From the NCBI GenBank assembly GCA_020438795.1, contig JAGQTY010000022.1:1-52514 (forward strand): a stretch of DNA of 52,514 nucleotides. Reading direction: 5' to 3'. Below are positions 22,773-30,847 of the stretch, one piece after another. Each line of letters opens with the position of its first letter. Positions within the stretch are counted from its first letter, which is position 1. This DNA comes from Actinomycetota bacterium (lineage in GTDB: Bacteria > Actinomycetota > Actinomycetes > S36-B12 > GCA-2699445). Made by a program: the position numbers and the translations under genes. The notes beneath the pieces were generated by a model, which made no database searches, was not told the DNA's origin, and saw nothing but the letters and a program-made list of their open reading frames with translations.

Positions 22773-24587
22773 TCAGCTGGTGGGTGACGGCGTTGCCGAG
22801 GGTGCTACCGCCCATGGATGCGGGAAGCTGTACCAGCCGAGGTTCATGGAGCTGCCGTTCACCGTCATGCTGCTCTGGGACGCGTAGGCGCCGAGCAGGC
22901 AACCGTACTGGGTGTTGCTGTCGTAGGACGGGATATCCACCTTGTTCGGCTCAAGCTCCGAGAACTCCTCGTGCACGAAGTAGTTGTCCAGATCGTTGAT
23001 CGGACCCCAGCCGTCGGAACCGGGAGTGTCAGAGTCGGACTGGAGGAAGTCCGAGACCGAGTATGCGCTCGCCAGACTGTCGAGGTTGATCGCCTCACTT
23101 GTCCAGGGCAGGTTCATGTTCCCGGTCGGGACACTACACGTCACCTGTGTTCCCTCGGTGTTGTTGACCACCGCGCTCGAATAGGCGCCGGTGAAGCTCG
23201 GACCGTAGTAGTTACCGACGGTGTCGTCGAACGTCAGGACGTTGTACATCTCTCCGCCGTCGGGACCAGGGGCCTGTGAGATTGCCGTGAGCCCGCCCGA
23301 GAAGTAGGCACCTCCGCTTGTCCCCCCGGTGTTCACGTACCCGTTGTTCCAGTTGAACGTGGCACTGGCCTGGGCACCCAGATAGCCACTCAGCGTTTCC
23401 TCATAGGGGGAGGTGACGTTCTGACCGATCGGGTCTGAAGGTGTCTGCGTGGGATTCTCGCCGGTCTGGGCGTAGGCTTCCCAGTTGGCACTGAGATAGC
23501 CGAGCTCTTCATAGTCCGATTCCGAAGCCATGTCGGTGACAGCCCAACTACCGGTCCAGAGTTGCTCGTTGCTGGGGTTGGAGCAGGCGTTCTGTTTGAT
23601 GTCGGAGATGAGCCCACCCAAGAACCCCTTGGCGGCAGTCTCGCCCGCCGAGATCATCCCGGCCTCGTTGCCGGTGACGGCCGCCTTGGTGAAGGCTCCC
23701 GCGGCGCTCGTGGCCGCGGACGCTGCAGAGCTGATCACGTCCTGGCCGATTGTCGGCGCGTTGGCGACCTGGCCGCTCTCGGTCTCGGCCTCGTAGGGCG
23801 TCATGATTGTGCCCATGTAGTTGAAACTCTCCCCCGGACCGTTCGACCCGTCGGTGGGCACCGTCGGGATGTTGGCCATGCAGGAGACAGGCCCGAACGA
23901 CACGTTCAGATCGAAGGGGGTCGCGTTGTACAGGTAGAGCTCTCCCGTCGGATTGGACTTCTGAGCTGAAACACTGTCACCAGCCGAACCAAGACCGTAT
24001 CTGGACTCTTGGGGCTCGATGTTCGATTGCACAAGTAGCTTCGTGTCCCGCCCGGGTGCCACGGTCACGTCCTTGCGATTGCGCACGACGACCTGCACCC
24101 GTCTGAGCAGTTGGCTGCGTGAGAGGCGGGACAGCTGTCGCTTGACGCGCCCTGGGATCCTCATGCTGAGCGTGTACTTGCCGGCGCGGCGGATGGTGCG
24201 TTCGGGGTAGGTCTTCTGGAACGCCACCTTGGCGGGTCTCGCTGCCACAACAGCAATCCGGTGCCCCGGCTTGGCGATGCGCAGGGATGCATTCAGCCGG
24301 TCCCACTTGCTTGCCGTGTGCCGGTGCTGCTGTCGCCAGGCCTTGGCCTTGACCCGAACTGTGATCTTGTTCTGCTGCAAACGCGGCTGCGCCTTGATCT
24401 TGGGCAGCTGCTTTCCGAAATCCTTCGGGTAGTCGAACAACGGTCGAAGCCCGTTCTTGGAGCTGGAAGCACTCACCGACTCACCGGCCGGCGCCGCCTG
24501 GCCGAGGCGGGGGATCGACAGGAGTGTCACCACCAATCCCAGTGCCAAGAGCCACACTGACGCTTGCCGTGCGATGCCAATTCTCAT
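22773..24587 (-). CDS. Large secreted protein of unknown family
   Basis: I do not recognise this 604-residue protein. ATG 24587 is chosen because it opens a signal peptide (MRIGIARQASVWLLALGLVV, cleavage near GQAA at about residue 32) with GGGGAC upstream; earlier in-frame codons are not secretory. The mature N-terminus (about 45-200) is very basic, with short beta-rich segments (KITVRVKAKAW, KYTLSMRIPGRVKRQL, VQVVVRNRKDVTV). After about 240 the composition switches to Gly/Ser/Asn/Tyr-rich and acidic, with four or five Cys, an Ala-rich helix (SSAASAATSAAGAFTKAAVT) and repeated GGAYFSGG-like turns. The C-terminus ends in Pro/Thr/Ser. A candidate LacI operator lies 104 bases upstream. A surface or matrix role is a guess. 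Confidence 0.75.
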   Translation of the reverse strand: MRIGIARQASVWLLALGLVVTLLSIPRLGQAAPAGESVSASSSKNGLRPLFDYPKDFGKQLPKIKAQPRLQQNKITVRVKAKAWRQQHRHTASKWDRLNASLRIAKPGHRIAVVAARPAKVAFQKTYPERTIRRAGKYTLSMRIPGRVKRQLSRLSRSQLLRRVQVVVRNRKDVTVAPGRDTKLLVQSNIEPQESRYGLGSAGDSVSAQKSNPTGELYLYNATPFDLNVSFGPVSCMANIPTVPTDGSNGPGESFNYMGTIMTPYEAETESGQVANAPTIGQDVISSAASAATSAAGAFTKAAVTGNEAGMISAGETAAKGFLGGLISDIKQNACSNPSNEQLWTGSWAVTDMASESDYEELGYLSANWEAYAQTGENPTQTPSDPIGQNVTSPYEETLSGYLGAQASATFNWNNGYVNTGGTSGGAYFSGGLTAISQAPGPDGGEMYNVLTFDDTVGNYYGPSFTGAYSSAVVNNTEGTQVTCSVPTGNMNLPWTSEAINLDSLASAYSVSDFLQSDSDTPGSDGWGPINDLDNYFVHEEFSELEPNKVDIPSYDSNTQYGCLLGAYASQSSMTVNGSSMNLGWYSFPHPWAVAPSATPSPTS

Positions 24588-24690
24588 GGGCTGCCGTCCC
24601 CTTGCCGAAGGTGTCGAATCGAGATGTGAACCTAGCAGTGGGGGCGTACTCGTTGCTGATGGACGGCTGGCATTCTGGTCCGTCTCGACC

Positions 24691-24708
24691 ATCCGAAACG
24701 TTTGGGAT
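24691..24708. promoter_or_regulatory. Candidate LacI-type operator
   Basis: ATCCGAAACGTTTGGGAT is an 18-base palindrome with a single mismatched pair and an exact AAACGTTT core centred on CG, the classical LacI/GalR-family form. It is located upstream of the secreted-protein gene (start 24587) and downstream of the SGNH genes, and the LacI-family gene itself is the next gene beyond. Confidence 0.55.
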
Positions 24709-24792
24709 TCTGGGAGCCTGTTCCTGAGCCTGGATGTGTCGGGTCGTCCGACCGGTTGCAAGGTGAGGCTGACCAGGTGGGTATGGGATCTG

Positions 24793-25944
24793 TCAGAAGC
24801 GGTGGTTCTGCAACAGCTGCGGGGACAGCCCGGCGGAGGAGACCGCCCTGATCCGGATCCGGTAGTCGCCGGAGAGTTTCTCGTGGATCCGGCATCGTGT
24901 GGCCGGGGTACGGCAGCTTGCTTTGCCTGCTCGGCGGTTGCTGCTGCCGCGGGGTGTCAGGGAGACCCGGTATTCGGTGACCTTGGCGGAGCCCTGGACG
25001 GCTGGTTTCCGCCATTTGAGCGTCGTGTTCTGGCCCTTACCCGTGATCCGCAGGCTGCGTACCGGGGATGGAGCCAGGGGCAGCACCTCGCGCAGGCCTG
25101 CGGCGAGTGGCTTGTAGAGGGTTTTGGCGAACGGCTCGGTCAAGTGGTCCCCGTCCGAGAAGCGCACCACCCCCTTCTTCGTCCACGGGGAGCAGAATCC
25201 GTCGTCGCAGAACCACTCGTTGAGGTCCAACGTTCGAACGCCCCTGGCCAGGGCCTGGCGCGAGTCGGCGGCCCAGAAGTCGAGTGCCTGTTGCGGAACA
25301 GCCTCGGCGACCGTCGCGCCACATTCACTAGAGGCGCCCTCCGGCTTGAGGCAGGCGAACTGGAGATAGCCGAGCACGGGGGTATCTCTGATGGAGAGCA
25401 CCTGCGCGGCTGACCCCCGGAGCCGTTCCAGGGTTGCTGCAGCCCCGGCTTCCCACGCGGCGGCTTCCGACGCGTCGGGGACGGAAGACCAGGCGCTGTC
25501 GAGCATGATGTCCAAGGCGCCGTACAGGTATGTGGAGTGTGTGATCACCGCGGTCGGGTGGATCGAATCGATGAGTCGCAGCGCGGACTGGCGCCACTCG
25601 GTGCATTGCCAGTATCGCTCCCCCTTACGGGTGTTGACGTTGATCGTCTGGGCGGGGCAGCCGCTCTTGCTGATGAGGATGAGCCTGAATCCATGCTGCT
25701 CGGCGACTTTGGCGACACCGTAGGACAATCGCATCGCGTGGGAATCACCGAACAGCACCACCACAGGCTGCCCGGGCCGACCCTCGACCAGTACGCACCG
25801 TCGCGCCTGCGTCTCATCAATTCCGGCGTAGCAATTCTCGGGTTTCGTGTGCAATGCTGCCTGGGCTGTCACCGGCAGGCCGAGCGTCAGGGCGATGACA
25901 AGGCCTGTCACGAGCAGCCCGGCCAGTCTGCCACTCGTCTTCAC
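24793..25944 (-). CDS. Secreted SGNH-hydrolase-like protein with C-terminal FnIII domain (copy 1)
   Basis: This is a 383-residue exported protein. GTG 25944 is chosen by comparison with its paralogue: both starts follow GGAGCGGC and open a signal peptide (here cleavage near TAQA at about residue 29). The SGNH domain shows block I VVLFGDSHAMRLS (nucleophile Ser) and block V SDGDHLTEPF (catalytic Asp and His), as in the extracytoplasmic domain of OafA-type O-acyltransferases. About 90 C-terminal residues form a fibronectin type III domain (PSPVRSLRITGKG, TEYRVSLTPRG, GDYRIRIRAVSSAG). There is no AT3 membrane domain in the protein; a stand-alone AT3 gene lies at 29675. It may acylate or deacylate an envelope glycan or exported product. 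Confidence 0.82.
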   Translation of the reverse strand: MKTSGRLAGLLVTGLVIALTLGLPVTAQAALHTKPENCYAGIDETQARRCVLVEGRPGQPVVVLFGDSHAMRLSYGVAKVAEQHGFRLILISKSGCPAQTINVNTRKGERYWQCTEWRQSALRLIDSIHPTAVITHSTYLYGALDIMLDSAWSSVPDASEAAAWEAGAAATLERLRGSAAQVLSIRDTPVLGYLQFACLKPEGASSECGATVAEAVPQQALDFWAADSRQALARGVRTLDLNEWFCDDGFCSPWTKKGVVRFSDGDHLTEPFAKTLYKPLAAGLREVLPLAPSPVRSLRITGKGQNTTLKWRKPAVQGSAKVTEYRVSLTPRGSSNRRAGKASCRTPATRCRIHEKLSGDYRIRIRAVSSAGLSPQLLQNHRF

Positions 25945-26054
25945 GGCCGCTCCACTTCGCCTTCGTGGGAACAGTATGTCACCGTCGAGGGTCCGGAAAT
26001 CGTTCAATGAGCACATCAACCACGCACTGTGATGACGCTGGGTCCGGCTGTTCT

Positions 26055-27200
26055 TCAGAAGCGGTGGTCCTGCTGGAGTTGCGGAGATGCGCCGACCGAC
26101 GAGATCGCCCTGATCCGGATCCGGTAGTCGCCGGAGAGTCTCTCGCGGATCCGGCATCGTGTGGCCGTGGTACGGCAGCTGGTCACGGCTGTTCGGCGGT
26201 TGCTGCTGCCGCGGGGCATCAGGGAGACCCGGTATTCGGTGACCTTGGCGGAGCCCGCGACTGCTGGCCTCTTCCACCTGAGCGTCGCGTTCCGGCCCTT
26301 GCCGGTGACCCGTAGGCTGCGTACCGGGGATGGAGCCAGGGGCAGCACCTTTTGCAGGCCTGCGGCGAGTGGCTTGTAGAGGGTCTTGGCGAACGGCTTG
26401 GTCAAGTGGTGACCATCGGAGAAGCGCGCCACCCCCTTCTTCGTCCAGACGGAGCAGTATCCGTCCTCGCAGAACCGGTCACTGAGGTCCAGCGTCCGGG
26501 CCCCGCTGGCCTGGGCCTGACGTGAGTCAGCGGCCCAGAAGTCACGAGCTTGTTGAGGAACCGCATCTGAAAGCGCAGCGCCACATGCCCGGTGATTGGC
26601 CCCCGGAGTAAGGCAGACCGGGCGGAAGTCGAAGATAACGGGGATCCCTCTGATGGCCAGCACCGGGACGCCCGGCTCGCGCAACCGGTTCAGGGTTGTC
26701 GCGGCGCCCGCCTCCCATATGGCAGCTTGCGACTCGTCAGGTACTGGGGTTCCGGTACTGTCACGCATCATGCCGAAGCCGCCATACAAGTATGTGGAGT
26801 GCGTGATCACGGCAGTTGGTCTGATCGACTCGATCAGTCCAAGTGCCGACTGCCGCCACTTGGCGCATTGCGGGTACGGATCACCTCGGTACGTATACAG
26901 GCTGACCGTCGGGGTGGGGCAGCCGCTCTTGCTGATGAGGACGAGCCTGAATCCATGTTGCTCGGCGACTTTGGCGACACCGTAGGACAATCGCATCGCG
27001 TGGGAATCGCCGAACAGCACAACTACCGGCTGTCCGGGTCGACCCCTGACCAGCAAGCACTGTCGTGCCACTGTTTCCTCGATCCCGGCGTAGCATTCTT
27101 CCGGTTTCACTTTGCCAGCCGCAGACGCAGGCTGGGCGAGAGGCAGGGCCAGGGCGATGAGTGCCACGAAGAGCGCTGCTGCTCTGCCGAACACCCTCAC
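26055..27200 (-). CDS. Secreted SGNH-hydrolase-like protein with C-terminal FnIII domain (copy 2)
   Basis: This 381-residue paralogue is arranged in tandem upstream of copy 1. The GTG start at 27200 has GGGGAG upstream; the signal peptide is MRVFGRAAALFVALIALALP, cleaved near PASA at about residue 27. Block I is VVLFGDSHAMRLS (Ser at about 66) and block V is SDGHHLTKPF, then the same FnIII domain. Long stretches of DNA are almost identical to copy 1 around the nucleophile (26943 onward versus 25685 onward), so the duplication is recent or maintained by gene conversion. The two copies have the same CATACTGTTC sequence 22-25 bases or so before their ribosome-binding sites, suggesting separate copies of one promoter. 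Confidence 0.82.
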   Translation of the reverse strand: MRVFGRAAALFVALIALALPLAQPASAAGKVKPEECYAGIEETVARQCLLVRGRPGQPVVVLFGDSHAMRLSYGVAKVAEQHGFRLVLISKSGCPTPTVSLYTYRGDPYPQCAKWRQSALGLIESIRPTAVITHSTYLYGGFGMMRDSTGTPVPDESQAAIWEAGAATTLNRLREPGVPVLAIRGIPVIFDFRPVCLTPGANHRACGAALSDAVPQQARDFWAADSRQAQASGARTLDLSDRFCEDGYCSVWTKKGVARFSDGHHLTKPFAKTLYKPLAAGLQKVLPLAPSPVRSLRVTGKGRNATLRWKRPAVAGSAKVTEYRVSLMPRGSSNRRTAVTSCRTTATRCRIRERLSGDYRIRIRAISSVGASPQLQQDHRF

Positions 27201-27330
27201 AGCCGCTCCCCTTCGCCGTTGCCGAACAGTATGGCACGGCCGGATTCCGTGATTCGGTTGCTCGGCGGACTTCGATGCCCCCGGTCGCCCCCCTTCGCTG
27301 AAGCGTCGCCTCGCCCTTGTGGAACAGCTA

Positions 27331-28995
27331 CTACCGGTTCGTCATGTGCTCATTCAGAGCCGTCAGGTGATCGTTGAATGATTCCCACCAGACCATTCGG
27401 CAGAGCGCCTGCTCCTCGGCTGGGGTAGATTCGCCAGCCTCAGACGCTGCCCAGGCCCTTTCGGTGGTCCCGATGTCAACGAGTTCGTGGCTGTCGCTCG
27501 AGTCGAGATTTCTCGCTCTGATGCTGTTGCCGTCAGCAGCCTGCGCGACGCGGGGGAGGGCTCGCGCGGGTGGCGTGCCGCCGTGGAAGAACGGCACGTC
27601 TGCCCACGCCGGGACAAGGTGACGGACGAGTTCTCGGTGCAGCACGTTGTCAACTCGCTGCTGGGGCGTCTGAGCAAATGCAGCGGTAATGAAGGAAGGC
27701 ATGAGGAGGGGCGATACGATGCGATCCGTTTCGCCTGCCGTACTCCATCGGTGCAGTCGCTCCCGGGCGTAGAAGCAGTCCATCATCGTTTCGTCCGTGA
27801 TGCCGCTCTCGGCGGCCTGTGTCATCACGTTCGTAACACGCTTCCTGACTGCACCACGCGTGGCCTGGCTGGCGACGGCCTTGTCAGTGATCCTCTTGGA
27901 AACGATGCGGCGAGCCGACCTGATGCGATCCGCAAGGGAATGATCATCGAGAAAGGCGCCAGCCGGATAGTAGAACTGATGGGCCAACTCCCCACCGGCC
28001 CCACCGATCGCAAGCGGGCCCGGTTGCAGGTCCTGCGGCGGGGGCAGCCACAGGTAGCTTGCTGGACGAGTGCCCTCAGAGTAGCGATGCCAGCCAACAG
28101 CCCGGGGTGACAGTTCGGACAGATCGACCGGCTCAACCGCTCGATTCTCGATCAGATGCTTGGGCGGCTCGGGCAGCAGTTCAAGCAGCTCCTGAGCGGC
28201 TCTCACTTCACCCGGATCCCCGTCGTGGGTATGGACCTGGATATCCACTCCGGCCGACAGAAAGGCGGCAGCGACAAGACGCGAGTCCCTGCCCCCGGTC
28301 AGATCAACGACCAGAGGCTCACCGTGGCGTTCGGCAACAGATCTGGCCAGTTGGCGGAGGTCCTCAGCGACGGATTCCAGGGACGTCGGCTGGGTGCTCC
28401 AGGGCTGCGTGCCTGCGTCTGCCTGGCGGAAGCTCGCTCCCGCCCGGATGATCTGTCCGGGCGGCACAGCGCTGACGTGCGCGTAGGCAGTGGTCTGCCC
28501 CATCGTCCAGCCACAACCCACGAGGAAGCGCCAGCCCCGCTCGTTGCGCAGGGCTTTACGATCGGCGAAGAGAAGCAGCGCCGCGGGCCGATTACTGAAG
28601 TAGACTCCGTCTGCGTCCTGCAACATGAACAGGCGCCCGACCCCGAGCCAGTCGTTGATCACGGTCAGCTCGTCCCGCTCAGCATCACGGGTCACCCGCA
28701 CAAAGGGCGGCTGGTTGGTTGCGCCTTCCAGCTGCTCGGACACAGACCCATGTGTTGGGCCATAGTCCGGATACGGGCGGACAGTGAGCGTCCCTGTGAT
28801 CGACGGTTGTGAAGCAGCTGCGTCCTCCTGTGTGGACCACAGATGGAGTTCGCAGCGTCCACCCACAGAGGCGGCACGATACTTCAGGCCACTCCATCCG
28901 TAGTAGGAGGACACTCGATCAGCTGCACCAACGTCCCTTCGGCGACCGCCGGGACGCCAGGCTGCCACGAACAGCTGCATCAGGCCCCCGAACAT
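27331..28995 (-). CDS. Asparagine-synthetase-like ATP-dependent amide-forming enzyme
   Basis: This 554-residue protein has the two-domain plan of AsnB. The N-terminal glutaminase-like domain (about 1-200) begins MFGGLMQLF and so lacks the Cys2 nucleophile needed for glutamine hydrolysis. The synthetase domain has the PP-loop VVDLTGGRDSRLVAAAF (about 229-245), where SGGxDS is replaced by TGGRDS. Loss of glutaminase activity with a retained PP-loop is typical of lasso-peptide cyclases and beta-lactam-synthetase-like enzymes, which adenylate a carboxylate and let an internal amine attack. It is first of the minus-strand run towards the SGNH genes. It is the candidate ring- or amide-forming enzyme for the RRE-containing operon 13 kb away. 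Confidence 0.8.
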   Translation of the reverse strand: MFGGLMQLFVAAWRPGGRRRDVGAADRVSSYYGWSGLKYRAASVGGRCELHLWSTQEDAAASQPSITGTLTVRPYPDYGPTHGSVSEQLEGATNQPPFVRVTRDAERDELTVINDWLGVGRLFMLQDADGVYFSNRPAALLLFADRKALRNERGWRFLVGCGWTMGQTTAYAHVSAVPPGQIIRAGASFRQADAGTQPWSTQPTSLESVAEDLRQLARSVAERHGEPLVVDLTGGRDSRLVAAAFLSAGVDIQVHTHDGDPGEVRAAQELLELLPEPPKHLIENRAVEPVDLSELSPRAVGWHRYSEGTRPASYLWLPPPQDLQPGPLAIGGAGGELAHQFYYPAGAFLDDHSLADRIRSARRIVSKRITDKAVASQATRGAVRKRVTNVMTQAAESGITDETMMDCFYARERLHRWSTAGETDRIVSPLLMPSFITAAFAQTPQQRVDNVLHRELVRHLVPAWADVPFFHGGTPPARALPRVAQAADGNSIRARNLDSSDSHELVDIGTTERAWAASEAGESTPAEEQALCRMVWWESFNDHLTALNEHMTNR

Positions 28996-29208
28996 TCCAG
29001 GCAGACGATCGAGAGCTCAGCGCAGAGTGATTGCCCGATCAGACGGTGCGGATTCGTACGTTGTGAACCCTGTCCGCAAGATCCTAACCAGTCAGAGAGG
29101 CCGGCCGATCAGTCGGGATCGGTGCCGGGGGCGGGCGCTCTCACCCGATCGGTGGTCAGCGCAGCGCTCACGCCGACAAGCAGCCTGCGGCGCAGGCACA
29201 CTGAAGTC

Positions 29209-29466
29209 ATGAACGATCGGGTGCGGGGGGCGACCGTCTGGGTGCTGCTCGCCGTTTTCGCCGTGGCGGCACTGGTGGGTGTCACGGCCACACTGAACTC
29301 CGTGCGGGACACGTCGGCCAGTGAGCTGGGGGTCGCCGTCAACGACGTGGCAACCAGCGGCCCCAGTTCCGATGTCACGGACAATGCTCCGGTGAGAACC
29401 CTTTCGCCGGTGGAGCTGGGAATCCTCAAGGACCTCGGCTATACGGTCACGGCCGGGTCCGGCTGA
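29209..29466 (+). CDS. Small membrane-anchored or secreted protein
   Basis: This is an 85-residue protein with one hydrophobic segment (VWVLLAVFAVAALVGVTATL, residues 10-29) that could be a signal anchor, a Ser/Thr/Asp-rich middle, and the ending LSPVELGILKDLGYTVTAGS. That ending resembles the last helix of some secreted metalloprotease-like proteins, but no catalytic part is present. A hairpin follows the stop by 7 bases. It diverges from the AsnB-like gene with 213 bases between. The ribosome-binding site is weak. I do not know its function. Confidence 0.55.
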   Translation: MNDRVRGATVWVLLAVFAVAALVGVTATLNSVRDTSASELGVAVNDVATSGPSSDVTDNAPVRTLSPVELGILKDLGYTVTAGSG

Positions 29467-29473
29467 GACGCGC

Positions 29474-29496
29474 GCTCGGCAGGGCTGGTGCCGAGC
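29474..29496 (+). terminator. Hairpin after the 85-residue protein gene
   Basis: GCTCGGC (29474-29480) and GCCGAGC (29490-29496) form a perfect 7-bp stem just beyond the stop codon. Confidence 0.5.
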
Positions 29497-29555
29497 AAGG
29501 ATCGGAATCCGGGCTTCGAATCTTCGCCGACATCGGTATCGATGTGGTTTCAACA

Positions 29556-29577
29556 CCCTTGCTGACAAGGGGTTTTT
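29556..29577 (+). terminator. Intrinsic terminator with T-tract
   Basis: CCCTTG-CTGA-CAAGGG is followed by GTTTTT, the best textbook Rho-independent terminator in the window. It lies in the 208-base gap between the small protein and the AT3 gene, so it either ends the first transcript or acts as an attenuator for the second. Confidence 0.7.
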
Positions 29578-29674
29578 CTTGTGTCCGGTGCACACTTGCG
29601 TATGGGTGCAGGCCATTCCTCGCGGGCGCGCCCTCCATGTGCGGCACTGGTACAGATGATCAAGGGATGACACC

Positions 29675-30814
29675 GTGGGAGATGCAGTGGCTCTGCCTCA
29701 GGGTGTCGGAGCGCCTGCCGCATCGTCGCGCATCGCCTGGGTGGACCTGGTCAAAGCCTGCAGTGTCCTCCTCGTGGTGCAGATGCACTTCGTGCAGATG
29801 CTGGTCGCTGCGCACACCACCGCGATCACCGGATTCTGGCAGATCTACATCCAGGTGATGGAACCGTTGCGGATGCCGATCTTCTTCGTGGTCAGCGGGA
29901 TGGTGGCGGCCAGCGCACTGAGCAGAGACTGGCGCTCGAACCGGCGCCGGACCCTTGGTGTCGGCTACCTCTACGTGTTGTGGTCGGTGCTGCTGCTGGG
30001 TCTGCTGGCGCTGGTGTCCATGGAGCCCACTCCGTCTTTGGGTGAGCTTCTCACTGAGATCCCGGCGGTGCTGGCCTTCCCGACCGACGGCTACTGGTAC
30101 CTGCTCGCGCTGCTGGCCTTCTTCGTCCTCGCGAAACTCACCCGTCGCTACCCTGCCTGGTTGGTCGTGGGGGTTGCGGCAGTGCCGGCGCTCTTCAGGG
30201 TCGCGACCCTCGAATTCGTCGATTGGGCCGCGGAACCGGTGCATTCGCCCGGAATGCTCGCCTCGCTCCCGCTCAACCTGGTCTTCTTCCTGATCGGCGC
30301 GAGGATGCGTGACCTGGTTGCCGGCCTGGCCTCAAAGGCGAACTGGGCCCTGGTCCTGGTCTTCGGCTCAGCCGCCCTGTGGTTGAGCGTCGCCAAGATC
30401 CAGTCCCAGAACGAGTGGGGTGTCAACGCGCTGCCGACCAGCCTGCTCTGGGTGGCCACCGGTGTCATGGCGGCCGCCCTGCTGATCAGGTCCTCAGGTG
30501 TGCGGCGCTTCGGGGCCTACCTCGGCGCCCGGACACTGCCGATCTTCGTACTGCAGTTCCCGATCCTCGTACTGGCCAGAGAGTTCCTGGCGATCACCGG
30601 TCCCTCCCCCCTGGCCTCCCCCTTCGTCCAGGTCCTGTTCCCCTTACTCACGACGGCCGCAACTGTGGCCGTGGCCCTCGCGATCCACCGCCTGTGTCAG
30701 AAGCCGGCCCTGAGCTGGCTGTTCCGGGCTCCAAATCAGCTGCTCGAGCCGGGGTCGCTGACCGCACCCACGCTGCGCAAGGAGCCTGCGGTGGTCCAGG
30801 TCCCTGCGCGCTGA
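29675..30814 (+). CDS. AT3-family (OafA-like) membrane acyltransferase
   Basis: This is a 379-residue integral membrane protein with about ten helices. The AT3 family opening is RIAWVDLVKACSVLLVVQMH, with the conserved Arg and His, followed by MPIFFVVSGMVAA. It has no C-terminal SGNH domain. AT3 proteins carry acyl groups across the membrane for O-acylation of glycans. In many, an SGNH domain fused or encoded nearby completes the transfer; two separate secreted SGNH proteins lie 2.5-5 kb upstream. GTG 29675 has AAGGGA upstream. It converges on the DEAD-box helicase gene with 11 bases between the stops. Confidence 0.85.
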   Translation: MGDAVALPQGVGAPAASSRIAWVDLVKACSVLLVVQMHFVQMLVAAHTTAITGFWQIYIQVMEPLRMPIFFVVSGMVAASALSRDWRSNRRRTLGVGYLYVLWSVLLLGLLALVSMEPTPSLGELLTEIPAVLAFPTDGYWYLLALLAFFVLAKLTRRYPAWLVVGVAAVPALFRVATLEFVDWAAEPVHSPGMLASLPLNLVFFLIGARMRDLVAGLASKANWALVLVFGSAALWLSVAKIQSQNEWGVNALPTSLLWVATGVMAAALLIRSSGVRRFGAYLGARTLPIFVLQFPILVLAREFLAITGPSPLASPFVQVLFPLLTTAATVAVALAIHRLCQKPALSWLFRAPNQLLEPGSLTAPTLRKEPAVVQVPAR

Positions 30815-30824
30815 CAAACGAAGG

Positions 30825-30847
30825 GTCAGCCGCGCGAGGCGGCTGAC
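30825..30847. terminator. Bidirectional hairpin overlapping the helicase stop
   Basis: GTCAGCCGC (30825-30833) and GCGGCTGAC (30839-30847) form a perfect 9-bp stem with a 5-base loop. It spans the last codons of the helicase and lies 11 bases after the AT3 stop. Confidence 0.6.

Noticed and set aside
28843..29208. Longer version of the 85-residue protein
   Set aside because: The upstream extension overlaps the AsnB-like gene on the other strand and has no ribosome-binding site or sensible composition.
29505..29530. T-arm-like sequence (GGGCTTCGAATC) as a second tRNA attachment remnant
   Set aside because: The arms do not pair and no acceptor or anticodon sequence flanks it; chance resemblance is likely.
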